DNA of 64,000 nucleotides, from the NCBI RefSeq assembly GCF_024323335.1, contig NC_066579.1, positions 128,486,854-128,550,853 of the forward strand, in the 5' to 3' direction. A program made the translations under genes and the position numbers. The notes beneath the pieces were generated by a model. The model made no database searches, was not told the DNA's origin, and was given only the letters and a program-made list of their open reading frames with translations. This DNA is from Lathyrus oleraceus. Its lineage: Eukaryota; Streptophyta; Magnoliopsida; Fabales; Fabaceae. Below, in pieces: positions 30,758 through 43,261 of this stretch; the first letter of the stretch is position 1, and every line of letters begins with the position of its first letter.

Positions 30758-30789
30758 GAAAAATGATGGGTAATTTTTGGGTTATGACA
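28784..30789 (-). repeat. 5' LTR of the Tat/Ogre-type element
   Basis: 2006 bp, TG...CA, with TATA box at 30578-30587 (minus). The T-rich tract near its outer end (30694-30756) has become a nearly pure T run of more than 40 bases, while the other LTR has a TTAA and mixed T/A tract. Confidence 0.93.
30578..30587 (-). promoter_or_regulatory. TATA box, Tat/Ogre 5' LTR
   Basis: CTATAAATAC on the minus strand; expected promoter of the element. Confidence 0.6.
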
Positions 30790-31369
30790 AAGCCATTATT
30801 TTCCATAGAAGTAATAAATCTTGTTATTGAAACAACTTCTATTGGAAGGTGAAATCTTTCCTCTTACCCGAATTTATTTTTGCTGAAATATAGCCAGATT
30901 GTTGTTATTGTTGGAATTGGTAAAAAAGGATTTGGAAGAATCGAGGCGTAGAGAGCCTTGAAATATCTTTTTTTTTGTTGTAAAATAGATGAAAAAACCT
31001 TGTTAACATTGAGTAAAGGTTCCATCGTCAACATTTGGGATTTGCTGATGTTGTAGGTGTCATTCAGACCTTTAAGGAAACATATGGAATGTTTGGTATC
31101 TTGTTATTGCTTGATTTTGGTGCGAGCTCCATAAATGCATGCAAAAAGAGATTGAAGAAGTTCAAGATCTTCTCAAATAGTCTTGAGTTCCTTGAAGTAG
31201 GATTTTATCGGTTTTCAATCCTGTTTCATTGAATGGATCTATTGAAAAAGGTAAAATAATCAGAAATGATCCCCTTTTGAGAATCAATTGTGCAATTCAG
31301 TCTAAAGTTATGACATTGTTGAAGTATACAATACTTTAAGTAATTTTTGGAGATAAGGACACAACGTTC
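30790..31369 (-). pseudogene. old copia gag, middle part
   Basis: The minus strand, read with shifts, gives the order seen in short-LTR copia gags: a GLNDTYN-like phrase near 31060-31080, MEPLLNVNKVFS near 31010, an LQQ motif, then a diverged tail reaching the AAGCC duplication at 30790. It belongs with 17036-17764 and 31941-32126. The plus-strand ORF 31035-31232 overlies it by chance. Confidence 0.65.
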
Positions 31370-31940
31370 TAGGGATGTTAATTTGACTCATCCCCAATGG
31401 GCACCTGCAAAATTATCCATAATGGGTAGGGTAAAAACCCACAAAAATGGGTACGGGCACAGGCTCGGGTAATTACCCACAAAAATAAGCGGGTATGGGT
31501 GCGGATATGAGCATCTTGGTACCCACCTCTCCCCATACCCGTACAATAATATTTATGTATTTTAATATATATTTATATATTTTAATTTATATTATTATAT
31601 AAAAATGTACGTCTATCAATTTTAAAAGGTATATCAATATTAAACTATTACGTATTTAATATAAGTGTTCGTTTATTTCAACAATAAATTTTTTGAATTT
31701 TTTTTAATATTTTTAAAAACATAAAATGATATGATATTTTATAATTCATCTATTTATATTTAGTCGGAATGCTGATAATGGGTACAAATATGGATACTTA
31801 TATACCCATAGGGCATAGGTACAAGTGCTACCTTTGGCGTCAAAGCAGGTATGAGCTCGGGTACGGGAATTTTTTTAAATCGTGGGTATGGGAATGGGTA
31901 CTGTAGTACCCTGCCTAAAACCTGCCCATTGTCATCCTTA
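31370..31940. mobile_element. hAT-type MITE
   Basis: 571 bp with terminal inverted repeats TAGGGATG / CATCCTTA, inner ends carrying the AATGGGCA / CTGCCCATT pair, and an 8-bp target duplication CAACGTTC (31362-31369) / AAACGTTC (31941-31948), 7 of 8 matching. The two ends are rich in GGGTA(C/T)GGG-type phrases and the middle is AT-rich without an ORF. Terminal sequence and 8-bp duplication fit a non-autonomous hAT element. It interrupts the old copia gag. Confidence 0.75.
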
Positions 31941-32126
31941 AAACGTTCCAAGAGAGAACAATGTTGTTGTATATTTCTGAAATGTGGAACAAATTATCAA
32001 TTTTAGGTGGGATGGGGATCTTACCATTGATAAACTACAACTTTTTTTGTTGAGGAGATCCCTTCTCATTTTACAACTCCAAGAATCATAATTATTTTTA
32101 TTCAAGGGAGGAGAGACGAGAACCAC
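31941..32126 (-). pseudogene. old copia gag, N-terminal part
   Basis: From about 32126 leftward the minus frame reads MVLVSPPLNKNNYDSWSCKM, the typical start of a copia gag (P-L-N-x-N-N-Y-x-S-W). After about 30 residues the frame is lost. It continues past the MITE into 31369. Confidence 0.75.
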
Positions 32127-33479
<1,353 letters not shown>

Positions 33480-33844
33480 TTCAAACATAAATTGAAGCAT
33501 GAAAACAGAGCAGAAGCTGAAATCTCCAATGACGGAAAAGGTGCGAGTCGCGACTGCTTTGGTCGGTTTACACGTCGGACTTCAGAGGTTTCACGGAGGT
33601 CGATTCAAGGGCGAGCGGAGGTGCTCGTGGCGAGGGTCGTCGGGTGTGGAGATCGTCGGAACTGCGTGTGCGGAGGTTCACGGTGGTCGATTCAACAGCG
33701 AGCGGTGGTGCTTGTGGCGGGTTTAGGATCTAAAACGCGATCCATGATGGTGGTGATAGATCTGTGCGGCAGAGGCGCTCGACGGATTCAAACGAGACAA
33801 TGACCAAAATTAAGTGGTTGACAAACTCTGGTGAGATTCGGGTG
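33480..33844. other. GC-rich unassigned segment with an internal duplication
   Basis: Two short overlapping plus-strand frames (33492-33803, 33499-33726) have no recognisable domain. A segment GGTCGATTCAAGGGCGAGCG (33598) recurs as GGTCGATTCAACAGCGAGCG (33682), each followed by GAGGTGCT or GTGGTGCT, so it is a diverged 84-bp-spaced duplication. CpG-rich compared with its surroundings. It could be the 5' region of a disrupted host gene; its continuation right of the insertion would be 46862 onward. Confidence 0.3.
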
Positions 33845-33849
33845 TATTT

Positions 33850-34068
33850 AGTTAGAAATACAAATAGAATGATTTGAAGAGTTATTATTCTCATTACAAG
33901 TTACAGTACATATACAAGAGAGAGAGGATCATTCATGATCCAAGAATCAAGGGAACTTAATGTACAAGCTACCAATAAGGAAACTAATGAAGACAAAATC
34001 AAATATTCTAATTCCATATGATTTGTGGTTAATTACTGTCAAGACAGTATTAAGTGACTTGTCTAACA
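33850..34068 (-). repeat. 3' LTR of the short-LTR copia
   Basis: 219 bp; in element direction it begins TGTTAGAC and ends TTTCTAACT, a near inverted repeat. Followed on the inner side by the tract GGGGG of TTTGAGGGGG (34069-34078). Confidence 0.9.
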
Positions 34069-34883
34069 CCCCCTCAAACTTGAGGGTGATGTAATTACTC
34101 CAAGTTTGTCTCTTAACAGATTGAACCTTGAGTGAGTGAGAGCTTTGGTGAGGCAATCTGCAACTTGGTCTGCTGAGGGTACATAAGCAATTGTGACTTC
34201 ATTTTGTAGCACTTTGTCTTTGATGTAGTACACATCGATTTCAATGTGTTTAGTTCTAGCATGCATCACTGGATTGGAAGCAAGAGCTTTAACACTTAGA
34301 TTGTCACACCACATAATAGGATTTCTTAATTAGGGAAATTTTAACTCTTGCATTAGTGAGCATGTCCACGTAATTTCAGTTGCCAAGTCTGCCAATGCTC
34401 TATATTCTGACTCAGTTGATGATCTTGACACTACCTTTTGCTTCCTTGAAGACCAAGATACTAGAGTTTCACCAAGAAAAACACAGTGCCCTGCAATTGA
34501 TTTTCTATCATCTATGCTTGTTGCCCAATTTGCATCTGAAAACCCTGTGATGTCTAGATTAGTTGATGGTTTAATATGTAGACAGTGATCAATGGTGCCT
34601 TGAATATATCTGAATATTCTTTTTATACCTTGCCAATATTCCATTGTAGGAGAACTCATGTACTGACTCAATTTGTTGACAGAGAAGGCTATGTCAGGTC
34701 TTGTGTTGGTTAAGTACTGCAGTGCTCCCATGGCTTGTCTGAATAGAGTTGCATCTTTCATTGGTTCCCCCTCAATGGTAAATTGTCTACCACTTACCAT
34801 TGGTGTTGGACAAGCAGTGACTTTTTCAAAGTTGAATCTTTTGAGTAAGTCTCTAGTGTACTTGGATTGCTTCAAGTACAAGC
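34069..34883 (-). pseudogene. copia RT C-terminus and RNase H, 3' half of the split pol
   Basis: Minus frame 34330-34880 reads the RT tail and connection (YLKQSKYTRDLLKRF, LFRQAMGALQYLTNTRPDIA) and RNase H (FSDANWATSIDDRKS, SRSSTESEYRALADLA). A frame change near 34320 is followed by the last part (HARTKHIEIDVYYI, VADCLTKAL) ending near 34070. It continues the RT cut at 43262. RNase H acidic residues are present, but the frame break and upstream stops make it non-functional. Confidence 0.88.
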
Positions 34884-36803
34884 TGTAACACCCTTCTAAA
34901 ATACCCCAATAATTAATTAAAACAACAAAATATGAATCAGAGTAGATATGCAATTTCAGGGTGTCACACTTGACACTTCACACCATTCACCAAAATAACT
35001 GGTCATGCTCATTTATTAATCAAAATAAAACATTGCACAATTCGCAGCGGATAGAAATCTAACAACATGCAAACCATGTAACACATTACATGTAAAATTG
35101 TTCAACAACCAAAAATGAAAACAAAGTAAAACATCCCGTCCCGATGTTACATATACCAGAGCATGACCCACTAAGGAACTACACTAGACTCCAAGCACTA
35201 GCGTCTACTCAATCACTGCTCGTTACTTGAAACATAGTTGTAAGGGTGAGTTCCTCAATCGATATAATAAGCATTATAAAATATCATGTAATGCTAAGTA
35301 AATTAACACATTCATCACCCTAATCATATCACACATTCAGCAACGACAACATCAACTCATAATCATACTCAACACAAACACAAAACACACGTATAATATT
35401 GGAATACATCCATTCATATTATACGCCATACATACATTATGAAATGAGACATCCATGCATGCGGTACCGACTATTCGTGAACACATAGTTCAACCTCACC
35501 GATCAAACCCAGATACGGCTACCAAGCTCACTAGTCCCACTCATTTGAGACCTAGTGACTCACTCACTAATTCCTCACCATGGGAATTAGCTACCACCAT
35601 AAAGGCTATGCTATGCACGCTAAATCACCTAGCATGCAAACATCAACGACAATCCACAATGGACATATGCTCACACTCTAAGCCATAAACAGTCCATCCA
35701 CAATTGCATACATAATAGATATATTCACAGCATTATGCATACCATCATACATCATCAGCATATTTATCACAAAATCATATCATGTCATGCCAAATAATAA
35801 ATCACAGTATTAGCACACTCTACTAATACCTATACTTCTCAAAACAACGGGAAATGATCCCTACTATATCATACATCAGCTAAATTACATCACTCAACTG
35901 AAACGACCAAAACTGCACAACATTTAAATATCAATTTTTCACTTTTCAAACAGTGTTAACCGGTTAACGCCCTGGGTTAATCGGTTAACGCAAAACAGAA
36001 TGCGCTTCTTGGCAATTTTTAACAGTGTTAACCGGTTAACACCCTGGGTTAACCGGTTAACGCAAGACAGAATTTAATTTTTTTAATTATCATAACAGTG
36101 TTAACCGGTTAACGCCCTGGGTTAACCGGTTAACGCAAGACAGAAAGTTGTTCCTGCGCTAACACAAACAGAATGCAGAATTACCCGCATCTTTCGCCGT
36201 TGGAGGACTTCCGGACCTCCGATTTCGATTCCGTAAAAAGCTACACGTCCAGAAAACTACGACTCATCCAAATATAGGTTCATTCACAGTTTTAACGTAA
36301 TTCATTCATCACAATTCAAGGGTATTTCTCAAAACCTAATTAGAGTCAATCAATGGCTTATTACTACCCATTACATGTTAACCCATAATACCCATTAAAC
36401 GACGATAAACCCCCCTTACCTGAGTTCCTAGCAATTGATTCTTTGACCTTCAACAATCGTGAATTCTCCTCTTGAGCCCTAGCCTCTTCTTCTCCCCTTT
36501 CTCAGTTTCTTCTCTTTTCTCCCAAGTATTACGTGTTCTCTGTTTTCACGTATAAAAACCCTTTTTGCTAAATGGGACTCTTTACTGATTCCAAAAATCG
36601 TTCCAATTCCAACTTTATTATTCCAATAATAATAATCCAATAATATTCCAATTATTTAATTAAATTAATAAATATACTAATAATAATATATATGAATGGT
36701 TTATCTTTTATTTTGAAAAATAATACCCTCTCATTCATATTATCATCATAATATACTATTAAACTTAAATTAAATAATTATCATATTTTATCGGGGTGTT
36801 ACA
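34884..36803 (-). repeat. 3' LTR of the chromovirus
   Basis: 1920 bp, equal in length to its partner. Holds three pairs of 14-bp palindromes between 35955 and 36134. The plus-strand ORF 35455-35688 inside it recurs identically at 41913-42146 simply because it lies in the LTR. Confidence 0.95.
35955..36134. repeat. three pairs of GTTAACCGGTTAAC palindromes
   Basis: Palindromes at 35955-35968, 35976-35989 (one mismatch), 36027-36040, 36048-36061, 36100-36113 and 36121-36134. Within a pair the starts are 21 bp apart (7-bp spacer GCCCTGG or ACCCTGG); pairs are 72 and 73 bp apart. Same set at +6458 in the other LTR (42413-42592), with one mutated copy. Candidate protein-binding sites in the LTR; binding factor unknown. 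Confidence 0.85.
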
Positions 36804-36816
36804 ACTCTCCCCCACT
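36804..36816 (-). other. polypurine tract of the chromovirus
   Basis: The minus strand reads AGTGGGGGAGAGT directly before TGTAACACCC. Confidence 0.85.
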
Positions 36817-36845
36817 AAAAGAGTTTTCGTCCTCGAAAACATACC

Positions 36846-39800
36846 TCAAGCGAATAACTCTGGATAAGACTCCTTCATCTGACTCTCAAGTTCCCAAGTC
36901 ACATTGCCACCTGCTGGTCCTCCCCAAGCTACCTTTACCAAAGCAATCTCTTTACCCCGCAACTGCTTCAACTCTCGATCCTCGATCCTCATAGGTGATG
37001 TTTCAACAGTCAGGTTATCTCTCACCTGTACATCATCTAGTTGGACCACATGCGACGGATCAGGAATGTACCTCCTCAACTGAGACACATGAAAAACCTC
37101 ATGCAAATTCGCAAGTGACGGCGGTAAAGCGATACGATAGGCTACCTCCCCTATCCTCTCCAAAATCTGATAAGGACCAATAAATCGAGGTGTCAACTTC
37201 TTCGACTTCAAAGCTCGACCAACCCCAGTTATCGGAGTAACACGAAGAAACACATGATCTCCCTCTTGAAACTCAAGTGACTTCCTCCTCTTGTCGTGAT
37301 AACTCTTCTGACGACTCTGAGCAATCCTCATCTTCTCCTGAATCATCTTAATCTTTTCCGTAGTTTGTTGAACAATCTCCGGTCCAACCACAACACTCTC
37401 ACCAGACTCATACCAACATAAAGGTGTCCGACATCTCCTACCATACAAAGCTTCAAACGGTGCCATACCAATGCTCGAATGAAAACTATTGTTGTAGGTA
37501 AACTCAATCAAAGGTAAATAACAATCCCAAGCACCTCCCTTTTCCAAAACACAAGCCCTCAAAATATCCTCCAGTGACTGAATCGTCCTCTCAGTCTGAC
37601 CATCAGTCTGCGGATGATATGCAGAACTCAATCTCAGCTTAGTTCCCAAAGCCCTCTGCAAACCTTCCCAGAACTTCGATGTAAATCTAGGATCTCTGTC
37701 CGAAACAATACTCGACGGAATGCCATGCAAACTTACAATTTTCTCAATATACAACTCAGCTAATCTCTCTAACGGATAATCCATTCTGATCGGAATGAAG
37801 TGAGCCGATTTTGTCAATCTGTCAACAATCACCCAAATAGCTTCAAAATTCTTAATTGTCCTCGGTAACCCAGAAACAAAATCCATACTGATACTATCCC
37901 ACTTCCACTCTGGAATAGCCAACGGTTGCATTAGTCCAGACGGCTTCTGATGCTCAATCTTTGACTTCCGACAAGTCAAACAAGAATAAACAAAACTCAC
38001 AATTTCTCTTTTCATTCCCGGCCACCAAAATAACTTTTTCAAATCATGATACATCTTCGTAGCCCCAGGATGAATACTCAGGCCACTACGATGTCCTTCC
38101 TCAAGAATACTCTTCTTAAGTTCGGTAACATCCGGAATACACACCCGATTACCAAATTTCAAAACACCATTCTCATCAACTCTGAATTCACCACCTTGAC
38201 CTTGATTCACTAGAGTCAACTTATCAACCAAAAGCACATCGGATTTCTGACCCTCTCTAATCTCATCCAGAATACCACTTGTTAACTTCAACATTCCCAA
38301 TTTAACACTATTGTGAGTACTCTCACACACCAAACTCAAGTCTCTAAACTGCTCAATTAAATCCAATTCCTTAACCATTAACATAGACATATGCAATGAT
38401 TTCCGACTCAATGCATCAGCCACTACATTTGCTTTACCCGGATGATAATTCAAACCAAATTCATAATCCTTCAGAAACTCTAACCATCTCCTCTGTCTCA
38501 TATTCAGCTCTTTCTGATCAAACAAATACTTTAAACTTTTATGGTCACTGAAAACCTCAAATCTTGACCCGTACAAGTAATGCCTCCATAACTTCAGAAC
38601 AAATACCACAGCTGCCAACTCTAAATCGTGTGTCGGATAGTTCCTCTCATGAACCTTCAGTTGTCTCGAAGCATAAGCTACAACCTGCTTATTCTGCATT
38701 AAAACACCACCCAAACCCAACAATGAAGCATCACAGTAAACCTCAAATGGTTCCGACGGACTTGGTAATATCAGAATAGGAGCAGTAGTTAACCTTCTCT
38801 TTAACTCTTGGAAACCTTCTTCACATTTTGAGTCCCAAACAAACGCTTGCCCCTTTCTAGTCAACATCGTCAACGGTAACGCCAACTTAGAAAATCCCTC
38901 AATGAATTTCCTATAATAACCTGCAAGTCCAAGAAAACTCCTTATCTCGGAAACTGACTTCGGAGCTTCCCACTTAGATACCGCTTCTATCTTAGAAGGA
39001 TCAATAGCAACACCACCTCTTGAAACCACATGACCAAGAAAACTAACCTCTTCTAACCAAAATTCACACTTGGACAGTTTAGCAAATAACTTCTTTTCTC
39101 GTAGAACTCCTAAAACCACTCTCAAATGTTCAGCATGCTCTTCTTCAGATTTCGAATACACCAAAATATCGTCAATAAACACCACAACAAACTTGTCTAG
39201 GTACGGATGGAAAATCCTATTCATATACTCCATAAATACCCCAGGCGCATTAGTCACACCAAAAGGCATTACAGAATACTCATAATGTCCATACCTTGTT
39301 CTGAAAGCAGTCTTCTGAATATCCTCAGTTTTCACACGTATCTGATGATACCCCGATCTCAAATCTATTTTGCTGAACACACTCGCACCAACCAACTGAT
39401 CCATCAAATCATCAATCCTCGACAAAGGATACCGATTCTTGATCGTCACTTTATTCAGTTGCCTGTAGTCCACACACAACCTCATAGTACCTTCTTTCTT
39501 CTTAACCAATAACACTGGTGCGCCCCATGATGACACACTCGGACGAATAAATTTCTTATCCAACAGATCTTCCAACTGACTCTTCAATTCAATTAACTCA
39601 ACAGCAGACATACGGTACGGAGCCATCGATATCGGCCTAGTACCAGGTACCAAATCAATCGAGAACTCAACTTCACGCTCTGGCGGTAATTCATTCACTT
39701 CTTCAGGAAACACATCAGGAAAATCACACACCACGGCTAGATCGCAAATCACCAGTTTATCTTTAGCCTCCAAAGTCGCTAACAGCATAAACAACTCTGC

Positions 39801-40700
39801 CCCATCTGCTACTGCCTCATTCACCTGCCTTGCTGATAGAAACAAACTCTTTCCTTCCTCAATCTCAGGAAAGATCACAGTCTTATCAAAACAGTTGATA
39901 TAAACTCGGTTAAACACCAACCAGTTCATACCCAGGATAACATCAATCTGCACTAGTGGAAGACACACGAGGTCAATCCCAAAGTCTCTACCAAAAATAC
40001 TCAAAGGGCAATTTAAACAAACTGAAGTAGTAGTCACTGAACCCTTCGCAGGAGTATCAATCACCATACTCCCATGCATCTTAGATATCTCTAATTTAAG
40101 TTTCACAGCACAATCCAAAGATATAAAGGAATGAGTCGCACCTGTGTCAATAATAGCTACAAGAGGAAAGCCATTAATATAACATGTACCTCGGATCAAA
40201 CGATCATCTGTAGAAGTCTCAGAACCCGATAAAGCAAAGACCTTGCCTCCCGACTGGTTCTCTTTCTTCGGCTTAGGACACTGTGGACTGATATGACCCA
40301 ACTCTCCACAGTTGAAACAAGTCATAGTCTTCAACCGGCACTCTACATCCAAGTGACCACCTTTGCCACACTTGAAACACTTCTTCTCAGTACTGGTACA
40401 CTCATGGATACGATGTCCAGCCTGACCACATCTGTAACACTTAGCAGGGGCACTGGAGTCTCCCCCACTAGGTCTCTTCATCCCACTCTGTCTCTGGAAA
40501 CCTTTGCCAGCTGCATACGACTTCCTACAATCATTCTGATTCTTGCCTTTCCTATCAACCCTCTGCTGATAGCTCTCCGCTCTGGCCTTGGTATCCTGTT
40601 CAAAAATCCTGCAACAGTCAACCAAGTCAGAAAACACTCTAATCCGCTGATACCCAATAGCCTGCTTGATCTCGGGACGTAACCCGTTCTCAAACTTCAC
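36846..40700 (-). CDS. pol: chromovirus gag-pol part: nucleocapsid, protease, RT, RNase H, integrase, chromodomain
   Basis: 1284 codons without interruption. The listed first codon is GTG and no ATG opens it; the frame continues upstream to about 40745, where a one-base change separates it from gag. Three CCHC knuckles are at residues 88-101, 108-121 and 128-141; aspartic protease D185-T-G; RT with D446 ([12 protein letters not shown]) and FIDD at 508-511; RNase H with D657; integrase with D940, D1001 and E1037 (35 residues between the last two). The final 60 residues ([20 protein letters not shown], then WGGP and WELESQM) form the chromodomain that steers integration to particular chromatin. 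All catalytic residues looked for are present, so the enzymes may be functional even though this copy cannot make gag-pol normally. Confidence 0.93.
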   Translation of the reverse strand: MKFENGLRPEIKQAIGYQRIRVFSDLVDCCRIFEQDTKARAESYQQRVDRKGKNQNDCRKSYAAGKGFQRQSGMKRPSGGDSSAPAKCYRCGQAGHRIHECTSTEKKCFKCGKGGHLDVECRLKTMTCFNCGELGHISPQCPKPKKENQSGGKVFALSGSETSTDDRLIRGTCYINGFPLVAIIDTGATHSFISLDCAVKLKLEISKMHGSMVIDTPAKGSVTTTSVCLNCPLSIFGRDFGIDLVCLPLVQIDVILGMNWLVFNRVYINCFDKTVIFPEIEEGKSLFLSARQVNEAVADGAELFMLLATLEAKDKLVICDLAVVCDFPDVFPEEVNELPPEREVEFSIDLVPGTRPISMAPYRMSAVELIELKSQLEDLLDKKFIRPSVSSWGAPVLLVKKKEGTMRLCVDYRQLNKVTIKNRYPLSRIDDLMDQLVGASVFSKIDLRSGYHQIRVKTEDIQKTAFRTRYGHYEYSVMPFGVTNAPGVFMEYMNRIFHPYLDKFVVVFIDDILVYSKSEEEHAEHLRVVLGVLREKKLFAKLSKCEFWLEEVSFLGHVVSRGGVAIDPSKIEAVSKWEAPKSVSEIRSFLGLAGYYRKFIEGFSKLALPLTMLTRKGQAFVWDSKCEEGFQELKRRLTTAPILILPSPSEPFEVYCDASLLGLGGVLMQNKQVVAYASRQLKVHERNYPTHDLELAAVVFVLKLWRHYLYGSRFEVFSDHKSLKYLFDQKELNMRQRRWLEFLKDYEFGLNYHPGKANVVADALSRKSLHMSMLMVKELDLIEQFRDLSLVCESTHNSVKLGMLKLTSGILDEIREGQKSDVLLVDKLTLVNQGQGGEFRVDENGVLKFGNRVCIPDVTELKKSILEEGHRSGLSIHPGATKMYHDLKKLFWWPGMKREIVSFVYSCLTCRKSKIEHQKPSGLMQPLAIPEWKWDSISMDFVSGLPRTIKNFEAIWVIVDRLTKSAHFIPIRMDYPLERLAELYIEKIVSLHGIPSSIVSDRDPRFTSKFWEGLQRALGTKLRLSSAYHPQTDGQTERTIQSLEDILRACVLEKGGAWDCYLPLIEFTYNNSFHSSIGMAPFEALYGRRCRTPLCWYESGESVVVGPEIVQQTTEKIKMIQEKMRIAQSRQKSYHDKRRKSLEFQEGDHVFLRVTPITGVGRALKSKKLTPRFIGPYQILERIGEVAYRIALPPSLANLHEVFHVSQLRRYIPDPSHVVQLDDVQVRDNLTVETSPMRIEDRELKQLRGKEIALVKVAWGGPAGGNVTWELESQMKESYPELFA

Positions 40701-41215
40701 ACATTTTGAAAATTCCCCAGTAGCCTCATTATAGGAATGTAATACTTCGACAGCTCTGTGAACTTAGCAACATACTCAGTAACAGACCAGTTGCCCTACT
40801 TCAATTCTAAGAACTCTATCTCTTTCTTTCCTCTGACATCCTCTGGAAAGTACTTCCTCAGGAATCTCTCTCTGAACACCGCCCAAGTGATCTCAGCACT
40901 CCCAGCAGCTTCCAACTCAGTGCGGGCAGCAACCCACCAATCATCTGCTTCCTCTGACAGCATATGCGTACCGAACCTGACCTTCTGGTTATCGGCACAC
41001 TCAGTCACTCGGAAGATCCTCTCGATCTCCTTCAACCACTTCTGAGCACCATCTGGATCGTATGCTCCCTTGAACATTGGAGGATTGTTCTTCTGGAACT
41101 CACTCAGTTGACGAGCAGCTCCCAATCCCACAACATTCGGATTCCCTCCAAGTACTCCAGCTAGCATACCCAGAGCCTCAGCAATCGCAGCATCGTCTCT
41201 ACCTCTTCCAGCCAT
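40701..41215 (-). pseudogene. gag: chromovirus gag, broken
   Basis: ATG at 41213-41215. The 139-residue frame begins MAGRGRDDAAIAEALGM and contains the Ty3 gag domain (FKGAYDPDGAQKWLKEIERI, FRERFLRKYFPEDVRG). It ends at a TAG (40796-40798) in the conserved LELK-stop-GN context, where relatives have Gln, consistent with a CAG to TAG transition. About 50 bases further a one-nucleotide deletion (near 40745-40755) moves the rest of gag into the frame of the 1284-codon ORF. Two lesions therefore stop production of full gag. Confidence 0.88.
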
Positions 41216-41325
41216 CTCTATTCTGAGTTAATCCAACAAGCTAAAACAATAAGTACTGATAGGGTTACACAACACCTATCACATACAGGGAAACAGAATA
41301 ATTACGACTCGACTCGACCGACTAT

Positions 41326-41337
41326 GCTCTGATACCA
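41326..41337 (-). other. primer binding site of the chromovirus, initiator Met tRNA
   Basis: The minus strand reads TGGTATCAGAGC, four bases inside the 5' LTR. Confidence 0.88.
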
Positions 41338-41341
41338 CTAA

Positions 41342-43261
41342 TGTAACACCCTTCTAAAATACCCCAATAATTAATTAAAACAACAAAATATGAATCAGAG
41401 TAGATATGCAATTTCAGGGTGTCACACTTGACACTTCACACCATTCACCAAAATAACTGGTCATGCTCATTTATTAATCAAAATAAAACATTGCACAATT
41501 CGCAGCGGATAGAAATCTAACAACATGCAAACCATGTAACACATTACATATAAAATTGTTCAACAACCAAAAATGAAAACAAAGTAAAACATCCCGTCCC
41601 GATGTTACATATACCAGAGCATGACCCACTAAGGAACTACACTAGACTCCAAGCACTAGCGTCTACTCAATCACTGCTCGTTACTTGAAACATAGTTGTA
41701 AGGGTGAGTTCCTCAATCGATATAATAAGCATTATAAAATATCATGTAATGCTAAGTAAATTAACACATTCATCACCCTAATCATATCACACATTCAGCA
41801 ACGACAACATCAACTCATAATCATACTCAACACAAACACAAAACACACGTATAATATTGGAATACATCCATTCATATTATACGCCATACATACATTATGA
41901 AATGAGACATCCATGCATGCGGTACCGACTATTCGTGAACACATAGTTCAACCTCACCGATCAAACCCAGATACGGCTACCAAGCTCACTAGTCCCACTC
42001 ATTTGAGACCTAGTGACTCACTCACTAATTCCTCACCATGGGAATTAGCTACCACCATAAAGGCTATGCTATGCACGCTAAATCACCTAGCATGCAAACA
42101 TCAACGACAATCCACAATGGACATATGCTCACACTCTAAGCCATAAACAGTCCATCCACAATTGCATACATAATAGATATATTCACAGCATTATGCATAC
42201 CATCATACATCATCAGCATATTTATCACAAAATCATATCATGTCATGCCAAATAATAAATCACAGTATTAGCACACTCTACTAATACCTATACTTCTCAA
42301 AACAACGGGAAATGATCCCTACTATATCATACATCAGCTAAATTACATCACTCAACTGAAACGACCAAAACTGCACAACATTTAAATATCAATTTTTCAC
42401 TTTTCAAACAGTGTTAACCGGTTAACGCCCTGGGTTAATCGGTTAACGCAAAACAGAATGCGCTTCTTGGCAATTTTTAACAGTGTTAACCGGTTAACAC
42501 CCTGGGTTAACCGGTTAACGCAAGACAGAATTTAATTTTTTTAATTATCATAACAGTGTTAACCGGTTAATGCCCTGGGTTAACCGGTTAACGCAAGACA
42601 GAAAGCTGTTCCTGCGCTAACACGAACAGAATGCAGAATTACCCGCATCTTTCGCCGTTGGAGGACTTCCGGACCTCCGATTTCGATTTCGTAAAAAGCT
42701 ACACGTCCAGAAAACTACGACTCATCCAAATATAGGTTCATTCACAGTTTTAACGTAATTCATTCATCACAATTCAAGGGTATTTCTCAAAACCTAATTA
42801 GAGTCAATCAATGGCTTATTACTATCCATTACATGTTAACCCATAATACCCATTAAACGACGATAAACTCCCCTTACCTGAGTTCCTAGCAATTGATTCT
42901 TTGACCTTCAACAATCGTGAATTCTCCTCTTGAGCCCTAGCCTCTTCTTCTCCCCTTTCTCAGTTTCTTCTCTTTTCTCCCAAGTATTACGTGTTCTCTG
43001 TTTTCACGTATAAAAACCCTTTTTGCTAAATGGGACTCTTTACTGATTCCAAAAATCGTTCCAATTCCAACTTTATTATTCCAATAATAATAATCCAATA
43101 ATATTCCAATTATTTAATTAAATTAATAAATATACTAATAATAATATATATGAATGGTTTATCTTTTATTTTGAAAAATAATACCCTCTCATTCATATTA
43201 TCATCATAATATACTATTAAACTTAAATTAAATAATTATCATATTTTATCGGGGTGTTACA
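41342..43261 (-). repeat. 5' LTR of the chromovirus
   Basis: 1920 bp. Differences from the left copy seen by eye: near 41550, 42571, 42605, 42624, 42689, 42824 and 42868, each a transition. Contains the palindrome set at 42413-42592. Confidence 0.95.

Larger units (their letters stand above)
17765..30789 (-). mobile_element. Tat/Ogre-type Ty3/gypsy retrotransposon, RT core deleted
   Basis: 13,025 bp, minus strand, with perfect AAGCC duplications (17760-17764 and 30790-30794). LTRs of 2.0 kb begin TGTCATAC and end ATGACA. The primer site fits tRNA-Arg, as in the Ogre group. Order: leader, gag, zinc/protease ORF, then only the tail of RT joined directly to RNase H, a second archaeal-type RNase H, integrase, a long 3' untranslated region with hairpin-like tandem repeats, polypurine tract. 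Dual RNase H and a repeat-bearing 3' UTR are marks of the Tat lineage. No extra ORF precedes gag, which differs from full Ogre. The RT palm is missing, one in-frame TAG splits gag from protease, and at least four single-base shifts interrupt pol. It could not move by itself. Confidence 0.93.
34884..43261 (-). mobile_element. young Tekay/Del-like chromovirus (Ty3/gypsy)
   Basis: 8378 bp, minus strand, with CAAGC duplications at 34879-34883 and 43262-43266. Two LTRs of exactly 1920 bp, TGTAACACCC...GGTGTTACA. Initiator-Met-type primer site at 41326-41337, polypurine tract at 36804-36816. A short gag ORF is followed by a 1284-codon gag-pol part with three zinc knuckles, protease, RT, RNase H, integrase and a C-terminal chromodomain. 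Integrase after RNase H plus chromodomain places it among the plant chromoviruses. By eye the LTRs differ at about seven sites, all transitions. Gag carries one nonsense codon and one shift. Confidence 0.95.

Noticed and set aside
17765..30789. Mismatch between heavy coding decay and young LTRs as proof of trans-mobilisation
   Set aside because: LTR pairs also show several homopolymer indels, so the single-base shifts in pol could be post-insertion or assembly errors; only the RT deletion remains suggestive.
35455..35688. 77-residue ORF found twice (also 41913-42146)
   Set aside because: Identical because it lies in the two LTRs of the chromovirus; no domain and the wrong strand for the element.
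40293..40682. 129-residue plus-strand ORF
   Set aside because: Antisense to the zinc-knuckle region of the chromovirus polyprotein.
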